Below, in pieces: positions 1-8,768 of a stretch of 64,000 nucleotides of DNA. How positions within the stretch are numbered: the first letter of the stretch is position 1; each line of letters starts with the position of its first letter. A program made the translations under genes and the position numbers. The notes below the pieces were generated by a model, which worked only from the letters and a program-made list of their open reading frames with translations, was not told the DNA's origin and did not search any database. Location: NCBI GenBank assembly GCA_963773105.1, contig CAVZAA010000003.1:620001-684000 (forward strand). Reading direction: 5' to 3'. This DNA is from Trebonia sp963773105. Its GTDB lineage: Bacteria; Actinomycetota; Actinomycetes; Streptosporangiales; Streptosporangiaceae.

Positions 1-2
1 TC

Positions 3-149
3 GCGCACGCGGAATGCGAGCTCTACCAGGTGGTCGACGCCGGCGATCACGCCATCGTGATGGGCCTTATCCTCGACGGCGCGCATCGGCTTGACGTCAG
101 TCCGCTGATGTATTTCAGGCGCACTTATTCCGGTTTCCCCGTCGGTTAA
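3..149 (+). CDS. Flavin reductase-like protein, C-terminal end (partial)
   Basis: The window opens inside this gene; only the last 48 codons are present, ending in TAA. The fragment reads CELYQVVDAGDHAIVMG and ends FRRTYSGFPVG, which matches the last strand and tail of the FMN-binding split-barrel flavin reductase family (HpaC-like proteins that supply reduced flavin to monooxygenases). The partner oxygenase is not visible. The gene converges on the Crp/Fnr gene and the two stop codons overlap by 4 bp. The family assignment is fairly firm; the substrate and partner are unknown. Confidence 0.7.
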   Translation, partial: AHAECELYQVVDAGDHAIVMGLILDGAHRLDVSPLMYFRRTYSGFPVG

Positions 150-829
150 CCCGATGAGCCGGATTTCCTTTTCAGCCGCTCTATATCGAGGATCACCACG
201 GTCTTCAGCTCGAGCCGGACGATGGACCTGGCGGCGAGCTCGGAGAGGGCCTTGTTGACGCTTTCCCGCGACGCGCCGATATGCTGCGCGAGCTGCTCCT
301 GGGTGAGGTCGTGATGCACCCGCACCCCGTCGGCCACCGGGTCGCCGAACCGCTCTGCCATGTCGAGCAGGGTCCGCGCTACCCGCCGCGGCACGTCGCC
401 GAACAGCAGGTTCTCGAGCGTGTCGTTAACCCGGCGTAGCCGCCGGGCGAGCAGCCGCAGGAAGTGCCATGCCGCCTCGGGCTCCGCCGCCAGCCACTCC
501 TTCATGGCCGACGCGGTGAACTCCGCGATCGCCACGTCCGTGATCGCGGTCGCGGTGGCCTTTCTCGGTGCGGGATCGAAGAGCGTCAGCTCGCCGAACA
601 GGTCGCCGGGGCCGAGCAGCGTGAGCAGGTTGTCCCTGCCCGGGTCGGCTGGCCGGGTCATCCGCACCTTCCCGTGCAGGATCACGTACATCGACGCGCC
701 CGGCTCGCCCTGGCGGAAGATCACGTCGCCGTGCGGGATGTCGCGGCGCTCCGCGACCGCGCACAGCCGTTCCGCCGCGTCGGCGGGCAGTCCCTGGAAC
801 AGCACTGTTCCGGCGAGAACCTCGTCCAT
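146..829 (-). CDS. Crp/Fnr family transcriptional regulator
   Basis: This 227-residue protein has the two expected domains. An N-terminal cyclic-nucleotide-binding beta-roll is marked by HGDVIFRQGEPGASMYVIL and a later GDLFGELTLFD. A C-terminal winged helix has recognition region LTQEQLAQHIGASRESVNKA. The start at 829 is chosen because GGAG lies 5 nt upstream and the protein then begins at the usual place (MDEVLAG); the open frame runs on to 985 but that extension is basic, unlike the family, and overlaps a repeat element. No Fnr-type N-terminal cysteine cluster is present, so cAMP or another nucleotide is the more likely ligand. Two TGTnn-N6-nCACA sites near livF (5046-5100) are candidate targets. 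Confidence 0.88.
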   Translation of the reverse strand: MDEVLAGTVLFQGLPADAAERLCAVAERRDIPHGDVIFRQGEPGASMYVILHGKVRMTRPADPGRDNLLTLLGPGDLFGELTLFDPAPRKATATAITDVAIAEFTASAMKEWLAAEPEAAWHFLRLLARRLRRVNDTLENLLFGDVPRRVARTLLDMAERFGDPVADGVRVHHDLTQEQLAQHIGASRESVNKALSELAARSIVRLELKTVVILDIERLKRKSGSSG

Positions 830-937
830 GAGAACTCCAGACCGAGACCTGTTTCTCCCGGGCATCATGCACCCCAGCGGGCAGGCTTGGCCAGGCACGA
901 GCAGACGAAATCGCCTGCGCTGAGAGAGTAAGCCGCT

Positions 938-970
938 TCCGTTCGGGATCACTCCTTCGATCTTGACCTT
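938..970 (+). repeat. Divergent copy of the dispersed GGTCCGTTCG element
   Basis: The sequence TCCGTTCGGGATC followed by TCGATCTTGACCTT resembles the intergenic element described at 39430, 46871 and 60189. It lies between the 3' end of livG and the 5' end of the Crp/Fnr gene. The first half matches the other copies well; the central ATGAAT part is replaced, but the flanking GATC/GATC pair is kept. Confidence 0.45.
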
Positions 971-977
971 CTGTTTC

Positions 978-1742
978 TTAGTCACCCAGGTACGCCTCGA
1001 GGACCCTCGGGTCGGTCTGCACCTGCGCCGGGGGGCCGACCACGATGGGGGCGCCCTGGTTCAGCACGATGATCGGGTCGCAGACGCGCATCACGAAGTT
1101 CATGTCGTGCTCCACGATCAGGAAGGTCACGCCGCGCTGATGCCGGTCGCGGATGTGCCGCTCCATCGTCTCGATCATCACCGGGTTGACGCCCGCCGTC
1201 GGCTCGTCGAGCATGACCAGCCGGGGGTCGCCGATCAGGGCGGCGGCGAATTCGAGGAGCTTGCGCTGGCCGTAGGACAAGGCGGTCGCCTTCTTCGCCG
1301 CGTGCTCGGCCAGGCTGAACTCGCCGAGCATTTCCATGGCCTGCTCGCGGTCCTGGTCGGTGACGCGGCGGCCGAACAGGGCACGCAGGTCACGGCGCGC
1401 CGCCACCACCAGGTTCTCCAGGACGGTCAGCTCGGGGAACACCCGCGCCTGCTGGAACGTCCTGGTCAGGCCGGCCAGGTACATCCGGCGCGGGTCCGGC
1501 CGCGGGTGCCGCGTGCCGTCCAAGTGGACCTCGCCCGACGTCGCGGCCAGGTATCCGGTGATGATGTTGAACGCCGTGGTCTTGCCGGACCCGTTGGGGC
1601 CGATCAGGCCGGTGATGGTGTGCGGCGCCACCGCGATCGAGCACTCGTTGACGGCCCGCACTCCGCCGAAGGTGCGGTGCAGGCGGCGCACGTCGAGCAG
1701 TGGCGGGTTCGGTGCCTGCGGGCCGGCCGGGGTTTCGCTCAT
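978..1742 (-). CDS. livG: Branched-chain amino acid-type ABC transporter ATP-binding protein LivG
   Basis: A 254-residue cytoplasmic ATPase of the LivG type. Walker A is GPNGSGKT (48-55), the signature is LSYGQ (155-159), Walker B is LVMLDEP (175-181) and the switch His follows in VEHDMNFV. Together with LivF it powers uptake through LivH and LivM. The ATG start overlaps the livM stop by 4 bp, so the two are translationally coupled. Signature LSYGQ in place of LSGGQ is normal for LivG. The substrate could be branched-chain amino acids, other amino acids, urea or short amides; sequence does not decide. Confidence 0.93.
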   Translation of the reverse strand: MSETPAGPQAPNPPLLDVRRLHRTFGGVRAVNECSIAVAPHTITGLIGPNGSGKTTAFNIITGYLAATSGEVHLDGTRHPRPDPRRMYLAGLTRTFQQARVFPELTVLENLVVAARRDLRALFGRRVTDQDREQAMEMLGEFSLAEHAAKKATALSYGQRKLLEFAAALIGDPRLVMLDEPTAGVNPVMIETMERHIRDRHQRGVTFLIVEHDMNFVMRVCDPIIVLNQGAPIVVGPPAQVQTDPRVLEAYLGD

Positions 1743-2779
1743 CGGGTCGCTCCTGCGGGTGCGGGCTGGTGCGGGTCGGGTGCGGTCACGGATGCGACGG
1801 ATGCCCTGGCCCGGCGGCCTTTGATCCAATCGCCCAGCGACGGGACGACGCCGCGCGGTAGCAGCAGGATCACGACCAGGAAAATCGCCGCGTAGGAGAC
1901 CAGGTACAGGTCGCTCGCGCCGAGGCTGAACGCGAAGTACTGCTGCGCGGGAACCACGATGAGCGCGCCGATCGTCGGTCCCCACAGGGTTCCTTTGCCG
2001 CCGAGGAACGCGGTCAGCGCGGTGCCGACCATGACGAGCGGGTCGATCGCGTATTGCGGCTCGATGAACGTCAGGTAGTAGGCCCAGACGCCGCCCGCCA
2101 TCGCGGTGATCGCGACGGAGACCGCGAAGGCGCCGATCTTCAGCGGCTGGGTCGGTACGCCGAGGCCGCGGGCCTTCTCCTCGTCCTCGCGCAGCGCCGT
2201 GAGCGAGAGCCCGAGCCGCGACCGGCGCACCGCCTCGAAGATCACGACGCACAGCGCCAGCAGGATCAGCATCGACCAGTAGAACGGCCGCTCGAACCAG
2301 GACGCGGGGAACGGCGGCGCGGCGACCGCGAGACCCTGAGAGCCGCCGGTGAGGCCGGTCAGGTTGAACGCCAGCGTCTGCACCATGAACAGCAGCGTGA
2401 TGGTGACGATCGCGAACGTCACGTGCCTGGTGCGCAGCATCACCCAGCCGATGGGCAGCGCCGCCACGCCGACGGCGAGCCCGATCGGGATCGTCAGCAG
2501 GAGGGGGCCGTAGCCGCCCAGTGACGCCGTGTTCGGCCCGGTCCACAGCGCGAGCGAGTAGGCGCCGATGCCGAAGAACGCCGCGTGGGCCAGCGAGATG
2601 TAGCCGGTGTAGCCCGCCAGCAGGTTCCACGACGAGGCCAGCACCGCGTACATGAGGCCGAGCACGGCCAGGTTCAGCAGCCAAGACGTCTGCATCATGA
2701 ACGGCACGCAGGCCAGCAGCGCGAGCGGGATGACCACCCGGACCAGCCACGAGTCCGCGCGCGGTGCGAGCCGTTTCAC
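1739..2779 (-). CDS. livM: Branched-chain amino acid-type ABC permease LivM
   Basis: A 346-residue integral membrane protein with many hydrophobic helices and the LivM signature region NLLAGYTGYISLAHAAFFGI near residue 55. It pairs with LivH to form the membrane channel. The start is the GTG at 2779, which overlaps the livH stop (GTGA). An open frame continues upstream to 3184, but that part is a shadow of livH. A GTG start with a 4-bp overlap and no separate promoter indicates one transcript with livH and livG. Confidence 0.93.
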   Translation of the reverse strand: MKRLAPRADSWLVRVVIPLALLACVPFMMQTSWLLNLAVLGLMYAVLASSWNLLAGYTGYISLAHAAFFGIGAYSLALWTGPNTASLGGYGPLLLTIPIGLAVGVAALPIGWVMLRTRHVTFAIVTITLLFMVQTLAFNLTGLTGGSQGLAVAAPPFPASWFERPFYWSMLILLALCVVIFEAVRRSRLGLSLTALREDEEKARGLGVPTQPLKIGAFAVSVAITAMAGGVWAYYLTFIEPQYAIDPLVMVGTALTAFLGGKGTLWGPTIGALIVVPAQQYFAFSLGASDLYLVSYAAIFLVVILLLPRGVVPSLGDWIKGRRARASVASVTAPDPHQPAPAGATR

Positions 2780-3660
2780 AGCGCACCTCGTTCCACCGCG
2801 CCGAAGATGCCCTGCGGCCGTACCAGCAGCACCACCATGAGCACGACGAGGAAGGTGAACGGCGCCCAGACCGGGCTGACCGTGGCGACCACCGCCTCGG
2901 CCACGCCTAGGGAGAGCGAGCCGACGACCGCGCCGACGACGCTGCCGAGGCCGCCGAGCACGATGATGGACAGCAGCCGGGACACCAGGTCGTAGGAGCT
3001 GTTCGCGTTGAACGCGTAGATGAGCCCGAACACCGCGCCCGACGCCCCGGCCAGGGAGACGCCCAGGCCCATCCCGAGCGCGCCGATCCGTTCGGTGTCC
3101 ACTCCGAGGAGCCGCGCGGACGTCGGGTTCTGCACCGTCGCCCGGACGGCCCGGCCGAACCCGGTCTTGTTCAGCACCAGCCACAGGGCGCCGAGCAGCG
3201 CCACCGCGAGCGCGAAGGCGAGCACCCGCACCACGGAAAGCGTGTAGCCGCCGACGGTCCAGGAGGAGTTCGCGTACGAGGTGGTGATGGAGCGGTACTC
3301 GCTCGTGTACACGAGATCAAGGATGCCCTCGATGCCGACCGCGAGCGCGAACATGATCAGCAGGGTCTGCTCGAAGCCCGCCTCCGTCCTGTTCCGCTTC
3401 ACCGGGCGGATGAAGGCGAGCTGGATTCCCACGCCGACCGCGAACATGACCGGCATGACGATGATCAGCGTCAGGAACGGGTCGATGCCCAGGTCCTGAT
3501 GCACCGTGTAGGACAGGTAGGCCGACAGGATCACGAGCATGCCCTGCGCCACGTTCACCACCCGCATGACGCCGAACACCAGCGTCTGGCCGGTCGACAT
3601 CAGCGCGTACACCCCGCCGGTGAGGATGCCGAGGATGAGTGCTTGCAGGAAGGTGTGCAC
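2776..3660 (-). CDS. livH: Branched-chain amino acid-type ABC permease LivH
   Basis: A 294-residue permease of the LivH family with about eight hydrophobic segments; N-terminal ILGILTGGVYALMSTGQTLV and the conserved ANSSYDLVSRLLSIIVLGGL near the C-terminus are typical. It forms the channel with LivM. Three bases separate its start from the stop of the upstream binding-protein gene, so it is second in a four-gene operon (binding protein, livH, livM, livG). Confidence 0.93.
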   Translation of the reverse strand: MHTFLQALILGILTGGVYALMSTGQTLVFGVMRVVNVAQGMLVILSAYLSYTVHQDLGIDPFLTLIIVMPVMFAVGVGIQLAFIRPVKRNRTEAGFEQTLLIMFALAVGIEGILDLVYTSEYRSITTSYANSSWTVGGYTLSVVRVLAFALAVALLGALWLVLNKTGFGRAVRATVQNPTSARLLGVDTERIGALGMGLGVSLAGASGAVFGLIYAFNANSSYDLVSRLLSIIVLGGLGSVVGAVVGSLSLGVAEAVVATVSPVWAPFTFLVVLMVVLLVRPQGIFGAVERGAL

Positions 3661-3663
3661 CGG

Positions 3664-4965
3664 CTACTCTCCCCAGCCCGGCTTGGCCATCTCCGGCGCG
3701 TGCGCGGCGTCCGCCGACGGATAGACCGGGACCAGCTCGTGATTGACCCACTGCAGGAGCAGGCCCGAGGTGCCGTTGGTGGCGCCGTCGGCGTCCCAGG
3801 ACAGGCTGCCCTCGATCGTGTCGAATGTCCCCGCGTGCAGGGTTGAGATGATGGTGGCGTTGTCGACCTTGCCGGTCTTCTGCGCGACCTCCTGCAGGAG
3901 CTGGCCGCACGCGTAGGCCTCGGCCGACGTCGGGTCGATCTGGCCGGTCGTCCCGCCGTAGGCGGCGAGGTACGCCTTGATGAAGTCCGCGTTGCCCGGA
4001 CGGCTCGCCATCGGCGACCAGTCGTCGGCGGTGAAGATGCCGTCGACGTTGGTCGGGCCGACCTGGGCGGGGAAGTTAACCGGGTCGGAGGCGTCGTTGG
4101 GCATGAACAGGATCTTCGGGCTGAACTTCTGCTGCACGAAGTCCCTGATGGTCTCATAGCCGTCCTCGCCCTGGGTGCCGTCGACCACCAGGTCGGGTTT
4201 GACGGCGACGACTCGGGCGACGACCGGGCCGAGGTCGGCCTGTTCGGCCGGGTAGGTCTGGTCGAGCACGGTCTTGATGCCGGCCGCCTGGAGCCTTTGC
4301 CTGACCACTTCCACCACCGGGGAGGCGAACGGGTTGTCCACGCTGGAGTAGGCGGCGGTCTTCGGCCGCTGGCCGGGCGGGAGGGACAAGATGTAGTCGG
4401 CGAAGGAGACGCCAAGGTCGAGCACCGGGGCCGGCTGGGCGAGGAACAGGTTGTGCAGGTGGAGCGCGAACACGGTGGGCGCTCCCCCGGCGGGCTCGAT
4501 GAAGGCGTAGCCGTAGCGCGCCGCGACGCGCGCCGCCGGGACGGTCAGCAGCGAGGAGACCGGGCCGAAGACCAGGTCGACGTGGTCCTCGTTGATCAGG
4601 GACTCGTAGTTGGTGACCACCTGGGTGGCGCTCGTGGTGTCGTCGACGATCTTGAGCTTGACCTGGCGGCCGAGGATGCCGCCGGACTGGTTGACCTGGC
4701 TTGCCCAGAGCTCGTAGCCCTTCTCGGCCGCCTTGCCGGTGTCGCCGAAGTCGCCGGTCAGCGAGAGGGAGATGCCGATGACGAGTGGCGCCTTGGTGCC
4801 CGCCTGGGTGCTGGCGCCGCCGACGGTGCCGGTCCCGCCGGTCCCGCCGGTGCCGCCGGTGCCGCCGGCGGTGGCCGGTGCGGAGCAGGCGGTCGCGCCC
4901 GCCACGAGCGCCGCGGCCGCGATTAGCGCGGGCACGGTTCTCTTCGACGCAATGCGTCTGCGCAT
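3664..4965 (-). CDS. ABC transporter substrate-binding lipoprotein (LivK-like)
   Basis: A 433-residue periplasmic-binding-protein family member, type I fold. It begins with a basic lipoprotein signal peptide; the lipidated Cys is residue 27 (VAGATAC). A low-complexity linker of GGTGGTGG repeats follows and tethers the receptor domain, which starts with PLVIGISLSLTGDFGDTGKA and continues IVDDTTSATQVVTNYESLI. The start at 4965 is chosen over an ATG 18 nt upstream because GGAGG lies 7 nt before it. First gene of the liv-type operon. The ligand is not predictable from sequence. Confidence 0.9.
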   Translation of the reverse strand: MRRRIASKRTVPALIAAAALVAGATACSAPATAGGTGGTGGTGGTGTVGGASTQAGTKAPLVIGISLSLTGDFGDTGKAAEKGYELWASQVNQSGGILGRQVKLKIVDDTTSATQVVTNYESLINEDHVDLVFGPVSSLLTVPAARVAARYGYAFIEPAGGAPTVFALHLHNLFLAQPAPVLDLGVSFADYILSLPPGQRPKTAAYSSVDNPFASPVVEVVRQRLQAAGIKTVLDQTYPAEQADLGPVVARVVAVKPDLVVDGTQGEDGYETIRDFVQQKFSPKILFMPNDASDPVNFPAQVGPTNVDGIFTADDWSPMASRPGNADFIKAYLAAYGGTTGQIDPTSAEAYACGQLLQEVAQKTGKVDNATIISTLHAGTFDTIEGSLSWDADGATNGTSGLLLQWVNHELVPVYPSADAAHAPEMAKPGWGE

Positions 4966-5045
4966 GCTGTGCCTCCAGTACATAACGAAGAATGGCAGCT
5001 AATGCCTTGTTACGCTCACCCACAATTTCGGTCCAGGCAAGGCGG

Positions 5046-5100
5046 TGTTAAAAATTTCACAGCGGCGAGCCGACGGCGTTGGCGTGTTGAAAATTCCACA
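5046..5100. promoter_or_regulatory. Two Crp-like inverted repeats in the divergent liv promoter region
   Basis: Two related 16-bp sites, TGTTAAAAATTTCACA (5046-5061) and TGTTGAAAATTCCACA (5085-5100), lie between the divergent binding-protein and livF genes. The first fits the Crp consensus TGTGA-N6-TCACA at nine of ten fixed positions. They are A/T-rich islands in a very GC-rich region and their starts are 39 bp apart. The Crp/Fnr gene at the end of the neighbouring operon is the obvious candidate regulator; this link is inferred. Confidence 0.5.
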
Positions 5101-5203
5101 CCCGCGCGCCCGCCGACGGCACCGACGGGATCTTGACTCCCCCGTGCAGCCTGGCCTAACATCAGCGCAATCGTTTGCTGCGACGCCAGCAGGAGGAGCC
5201 GCC

Positions 5204-5971
5204 ATGACAGCGACGGAAACCGCCGAGCATAACCCGCCGGCACTGCTATTGCTGAGCGATGTCGTGGCCGGATATGGCGCCGGGGATATCCTGAAAGGCG
5301 TATCACTGAAAGTCGTCCAGGGTCAGGTGACCTGTCTAATAGGACCGAATGGCGCGGGAAAATCAACCGTGCTCAAATGCGTGAGCGGCCTGCTGCGGCC
5401 GCGCGCAGGCTCCGTCTCGTTCGGCGGGAAGGACATCACCAGCGCGTCGCCCCGCGCCAAGCTCGGTCTCGGCTTGGTGCACGTCCCGCAGGATCGCAGC
5501 CTCTTCCCGCACATGACCGTGTGGGACAACCTCCTCATGGGCGGGTACAGCATCCGCGACCAGGGCGCGATCAGGCGCCGGATCGAGGAGGCGGCTGACC
5601 TGTTCCCCATCCTCGGGCAGCGCAGGCACGCGCACGCCGGCTCGCTGTCCGGCGGCGAGCAGAAACAGGTCGAGATCGCCCGCACGCTGCTGCTCGACCC
5701 GCGGCTGATCATGCTCGACGAACCGTCAATCGGACTCGACCCCAAGTCGCGCAGGCTCGTCTTCGACGCCATCGGGACGCTCGCCGCGTCGGGCCGCACG
5801 GTGCTCCTGGTCGAGCAGAACGCCCGCTCGGGCCTGGCCGCCTCGCACGTCGGCGCGGTGCTCGAGTCCGGGGTGGTCCGGCTGGTACGGCCGGCCGGCG
5901 CGCTCCTCACCGACCCTGAGGTCGCGCGGCTGTACCTGGGGGCGCAGGCCCAGGCAATGGACGCGAAGTAA
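5204..5971 (+). CDS. livF: Branched-chain amino acid-type ABC transporter ATP-binding protein LivF
   Basis: A 255-residue ATPase with Walker A GPNGAGKS (47-54), signature LSGGE (148-152) and Walker B LIMLDEP (168-174), followed by VEQNAR, the LivF form of the switch region. AGGAGGAG sits 7 nt before the ATG. It is the second ATPase of the transporter but is transcribed away from the other four genes, from a shared divergent regulatory region, so its dosage could be controlled separately. Confidence 0.93.
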   Translation: MTATETAEHNPPALLLLSDVVAGYGAGDILKGVSLKVVQGQVTCLIGPNGAGKSTVLKCVSGLLRPRAGSVSFGGKDITSASPRAKLGLGLVHVPQDRSLFPHMTVWDNLLMGGYSIRDQGAIRRRIEEAADLFPILGQRRHAHAGSLSGGEQKQVEIARTLLLDPRLIMLDEPSIGLDPKSRRLVFDAIGTLAASGRTVLLVEQNARSGLAASHVGAVLESGVVRLVRPAGALLTDPEVARLYLGAQAQAMDAK

Positions 5972-5979
5972 CACTGGGT

Positions 5980-5996
5980 GTCCGGAGCTCCCGGAC
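5980..5996 (+). terminator. Hairpin after livF
   Basis: GTCCGG-agctc-CCGGAC forms a six-base-pair GC stem nine bases after the livF stop, followed by CTTAACT. It is a plausible weak intrinsic terminator without a clear U-tract. Confidence 0.45.
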
Positions 5997-6046
5997 CTTA
6001 ACTCAGTCGATCCGGCTCCGGCCTGGACCGTGAAATACTTAACGCT

Positions 6047-7558
6047 ATGTCACCACCATTGCGCTGCCTGGTTACCGGCGCCTCCGGCTACATCGGCGGG
6101 CGGCTCGTCCCCGAGCTGCTGAGCGCCGGGTACGCGGTGCGGTGCATGGCACGCGATCCCGGGAAGCTCGGCGACCGTCCGTGGTCGGGCGAGGTCGAGA
6201 TCGCGGCCGCCGACGCGATGGATGACAGCGCCGTGCGGCGCGCGATGGAGGGCGTGGACGTCGCGTACTACCTCATCCACGCCCTCGGCACGGGCGCATC
6301 CTTCGAGCAGCGCGACCGAACGGCGGCGCAGACCTTCGCCGCGGCCGCTCAGACCGCAGGAGTGCGGCGCATCATCTATCTGGGCGGCATCGCCTCCGAG
6401 CGGGCCGATCGGCTGTCTCCGCACCTTCGCTCCCGCGCCGAGGTCGGCGACATCCTGCTCGCGAGCGGCGTGCCGACGGCGGCGCTGCAGGCAGCGGTGA
6501 TCATCGGCAGCGGATCAGCGTCGTTCGAGATGCTCCGCTACCTCACCGAGCGGCTGCCCGCCATGATCACTCCTCGGTGGGTCGACACTCGCATCCAGCC
6601 CATCGCCGTCCATGACGTGCTGCGTTACCTGGCCGGCAGCGCCGCGCTGCCGGCCGACGTCAGCCGCCGCTTCGACATCGGCGGCCCGGACGTGCTGACC
6701 TACGCGGAGATGATGCGCCGGTACGCCGAGGTCGCCGGGCTCACGCCGCGGATCATCGTGCCAGTGCCCTTGCTGACGCCGCGGCTTTCGTCGCTGTGGG
6801 TCGGGCTGGTCACGCCGGTGCCCTCCGGCCTGGCCATGCCGCTGGTCGAATCCCTGCGGAACGAGGTCGTCTGCTCCGAGCGCGACATCGCCGAGTACGT
6901 ACCGGACCCGCCCGGGGGGCTGCTGTCCGTTGACCAGGCGATCGCGCTGGCACTGCGGCACACCCGCGAGGGGGCCGTCTCCACCCGCTGGTCGTCGGCC
7001 GCCACCCCCGGCGCGCCCAGCGACCCGCTGCCGACCGACCCGTCGTGGGCCGGCGGATCCCTGTATGTCGACGAGCGCAACACGGTTGTGCACGCCTCGC
7101 CAGCGGCGCTGTGGCGGGTGATCGAGGGCATCGGCGGTGAGACCGGGTGGTACTCCTTCCCTGCCGCCTGGGCCGTCCGCGGGCTGCTCGACCGGCTGGC
7201 GGGCGGAGTCGGGCTGCGCCGCGGCCGCCGCGACCCCCGCCGTCTGCTCGTCGGCGACGCCCTAGATTTCTGGCGGGTCGAGGCCATCGAGCCGGGAAGG
7301 CTCCTGCGGCTGCGCGCGGAGATGAAACTGCCCGGCCTGGCCTGGCTGGAGATGTCGGTGGGCCAGGACAACGGGCTGGTCACCTACCGCCAGCGGGCGA
7401 TCTTCCAGCCGCGCGGACTCGCGGGGCATACCTACTGGCGGTCCATTTCGCCGTTCCACGGCGTTGTCTTCGGCGGCATGCTCAAGAACATCACCGCCGC
7501 CGCCGAGCGGGCCCACAGCACGAGCGGCGCGTCGGTCACTCAGGAACCATGGAGCTAA
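6047..7558 (+). CDS. NAD(P)-binding epimerase/DUF2867 two-domain protein
   Basis: A 503-residue protein. The first about 290 residues are an extended SDR/NmrA-like Rossmann domain with the glycine motif TGASGYIG (10-17) and a downstream YLGG motif. The second half, from about residue 330, is a DUF2867/SRPBCC-like domain. Proteins of this architecture are common in actinobacteria and usually annotated as NAD(P)H-binding proteins of unknown reaction. It stands alone on its strand; its 3' end overlaps the converging sensor kinase gene by 23 bp. No substrate can be assigned. Confidence 0.85.
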   Translation: MSPPLRCLVTGASGYIGGRLVPELLSAGYAVRCMARDPGKLGDRPWSGEVEIAAADAMDDSAVRRAMEGVDVAYYLIHALGTGASFEQRDRTAAQTFAAAAQTAGVRRIIYLGGIASERADRLSPHLRSRAEVGDILLASGVPTAALQAAVIIGSGSASFEMLRYLTERLPAMITPRWVDTRIQPIAVHDVLRYLAGSAALPADVSRRFDIGGPDVLTYAEMMRRYAEVAGLTPRIIVPVPLLTPRLSSLWVGLVTPVPSGLAMPLVESLRNEVVCSERDIAEYVPDPPGGLLSVDQAIALALRHTREGAVSTRWSSAATPGAPSDPLPTDPSWAGGSLYVDERNTVVHASPAALWRVIEGIGGETGWYSFPAAWAVRGLLDRLAGGVGLRRGRRDPRRLLVGDALDFWRVEAIEPGRLLRLRAEMKLPGLAWLEMSVGQDNGLVTYRQRAIFQPRGLAGHTYWRSISPFHGVVFGGMLKNITAAAERAHSTSGASVTQEPWS

Positions 7559-8768
7559 GCCGTGTTTCCGGCGCCGGGCTGGTGGCGGGAGGGAAGGTAA
7601 TGTCGACCGACAGGCCGCCGCCGGGACGTGCGTGGGCAGCGATCGCGGCACCGTGGGCGACGGCGATGGCGCGGACGATCGATAGGCCGAGGCCGTGGCC
7701 GCCGCTGTCGGGAGTGCCGCGGGGATGCAGCCGCTGGAAGGGCTGGAAGAGTCGGCCGACCTCGGCCGGCGGGATGACTGGCCCGCTGCTTGAGATAGAG
7801 AGAGCGGCGCGGCCGTCTGGGGCAGCGGTGGTGACCGTGAGGTACCCGTCAGGGACGTTGTGGCGGACGGCGTTGTCGATCAGGTTGGCCACCAGCCGCT
7901 CGGTCAGCAACGGGTCACCGTCGAGGACCGCAGGCTGGATCGCGGCCTGAACGCGCAGTCCCCGGCGGCTGGCTTGGGGGCGGCGGGCGAGCAGGACCTC
8001 GCCGGCGATGGCGGCCAGGTCGACGGGCTCGCGCCGGTCAAGGCCGCCTTCGCTGGCGGCCAGGGCGAGCAGCGCCTCGATGAGGTTCTCCTGCTCCGCG
8101 TTGGACGCGAGTACCTCCAAGGCGGTGTTCCGCCACGTCTCGGCCGTGGCGGCTGGGTCGTCAAGCGCGACCTGCAGCATGGCGCGCTCGCGGGTGAGGG
8201 GGGTGCGGATCTCGTGTGAGGCGTTGGCGACGAAGTGGCGCTGCGCCTCGAAGGCGGCCTCAAGCCGGTCGAACAGGTCATCGAGGGTATCGCCGAGGGC
8301 CTTGAGTTCGTCATCGGGTCCAGCTAGTGCCAGGCGCTGGTGCAGGTTGCTGGCCGAGATCCGGCGGGCGGCGGCGGTGATGGTCGCCAGCGGGCGTAGC
8401 ACCCGGCCGGCCACAAGCCACCCGAGGGCGAGGGCAAGGGCGGTGATGATCGCCAGCGCGGCGGGAGCCTGGATCAGCACCTGCCTCAGGTCGCTCGCGG
8501 CTATCTCCTTCGCCAGCACCGTCGCCAGCTGGGTAGAGCGTCGTTGGGAGCAGGCATCCACGACGGGAGCGTTCGCCAGCTGCCGCAGGCGGGCGCAGAA
8601 GTCGGGAGGATCGATCGCCTGCTCTACCAGCAGGTAGGTGACCGCGAGCAGGATCGAGCCGCAGCCGAGGAACAACCCGCCGTACAGGGCCGTCAGCCGA
8701 AGTCGGGCGGTCCGGCGGGGCAACCAGAGCCGGCGGCGGGCCGCGTCCGGGCGGTGGAACGGCGGCAT
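7536..8768 (-). CDS. Sensor histidine kinase (HAMP, HisKA, HATPase)
   Basis: A 410-residue class I kinase. Transmembrane helices lie at about 24-48 and 103-122, enclosing a short extracellular loop that contains two Cys (58 and 73). A HAMP linker follows, then the phosphoacceptor motif HEIRTPLT with His185, and the ATPase N, G1 (DSGGHGLGLSI) boxes. The ATG overlaps the response regulator stop by one base (TGATG), so the pair is coupled. The signal is unknown; the two loop cysteines suggest a disulfide. Confidence 0.92.
   Translation of the reverse strand: MPPFHRPDAARRRLWLPRRTARLRLTALYGGLFLGCGSILLAVTYLLVEQAIDPPDFCARLRQLANAPVVDACSQRRSTQLATVLAKEIAASDLRQVLIQAPAALAIITALALALGWLVAGRVLRPLATITAAARRISASNLHQRLALAGPDDELKALGDTLDDLFDRLEAAFEAQRHFVANASHEIRTPLTRERAMLQVALDDPAATAETWRNTALEVLASNAEQENLIEALLALAASEGGLDRREPVDLAAIAGEVLLARRPQASRRGLRVQAAIQPAVLDGDPLLTERLVANLIDNAVRHNVPDGYLTVTTAAPDGRAALSISSSGPVIPPAEVGRLFQPFQRLHPRGTPDSGGHGLGLSIVRAIAVAHGAAIAAHARPGGGLSVDITFPPATSPAPETRLSSMVPE

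Noticed and set aside
830..985. N-terminal extension of the Crp/Fnr protein
   Set aside because: No homology, basic composition, overlap with a repeat element, and a good ribosome site at the internal ATG.
978..2786. A 602-residue frame covering livG plus upstream sequence
   Set aside because: Only the last 254 residues are a protein family; the upstream part is a shadow of livM, whose own frame is conserved.
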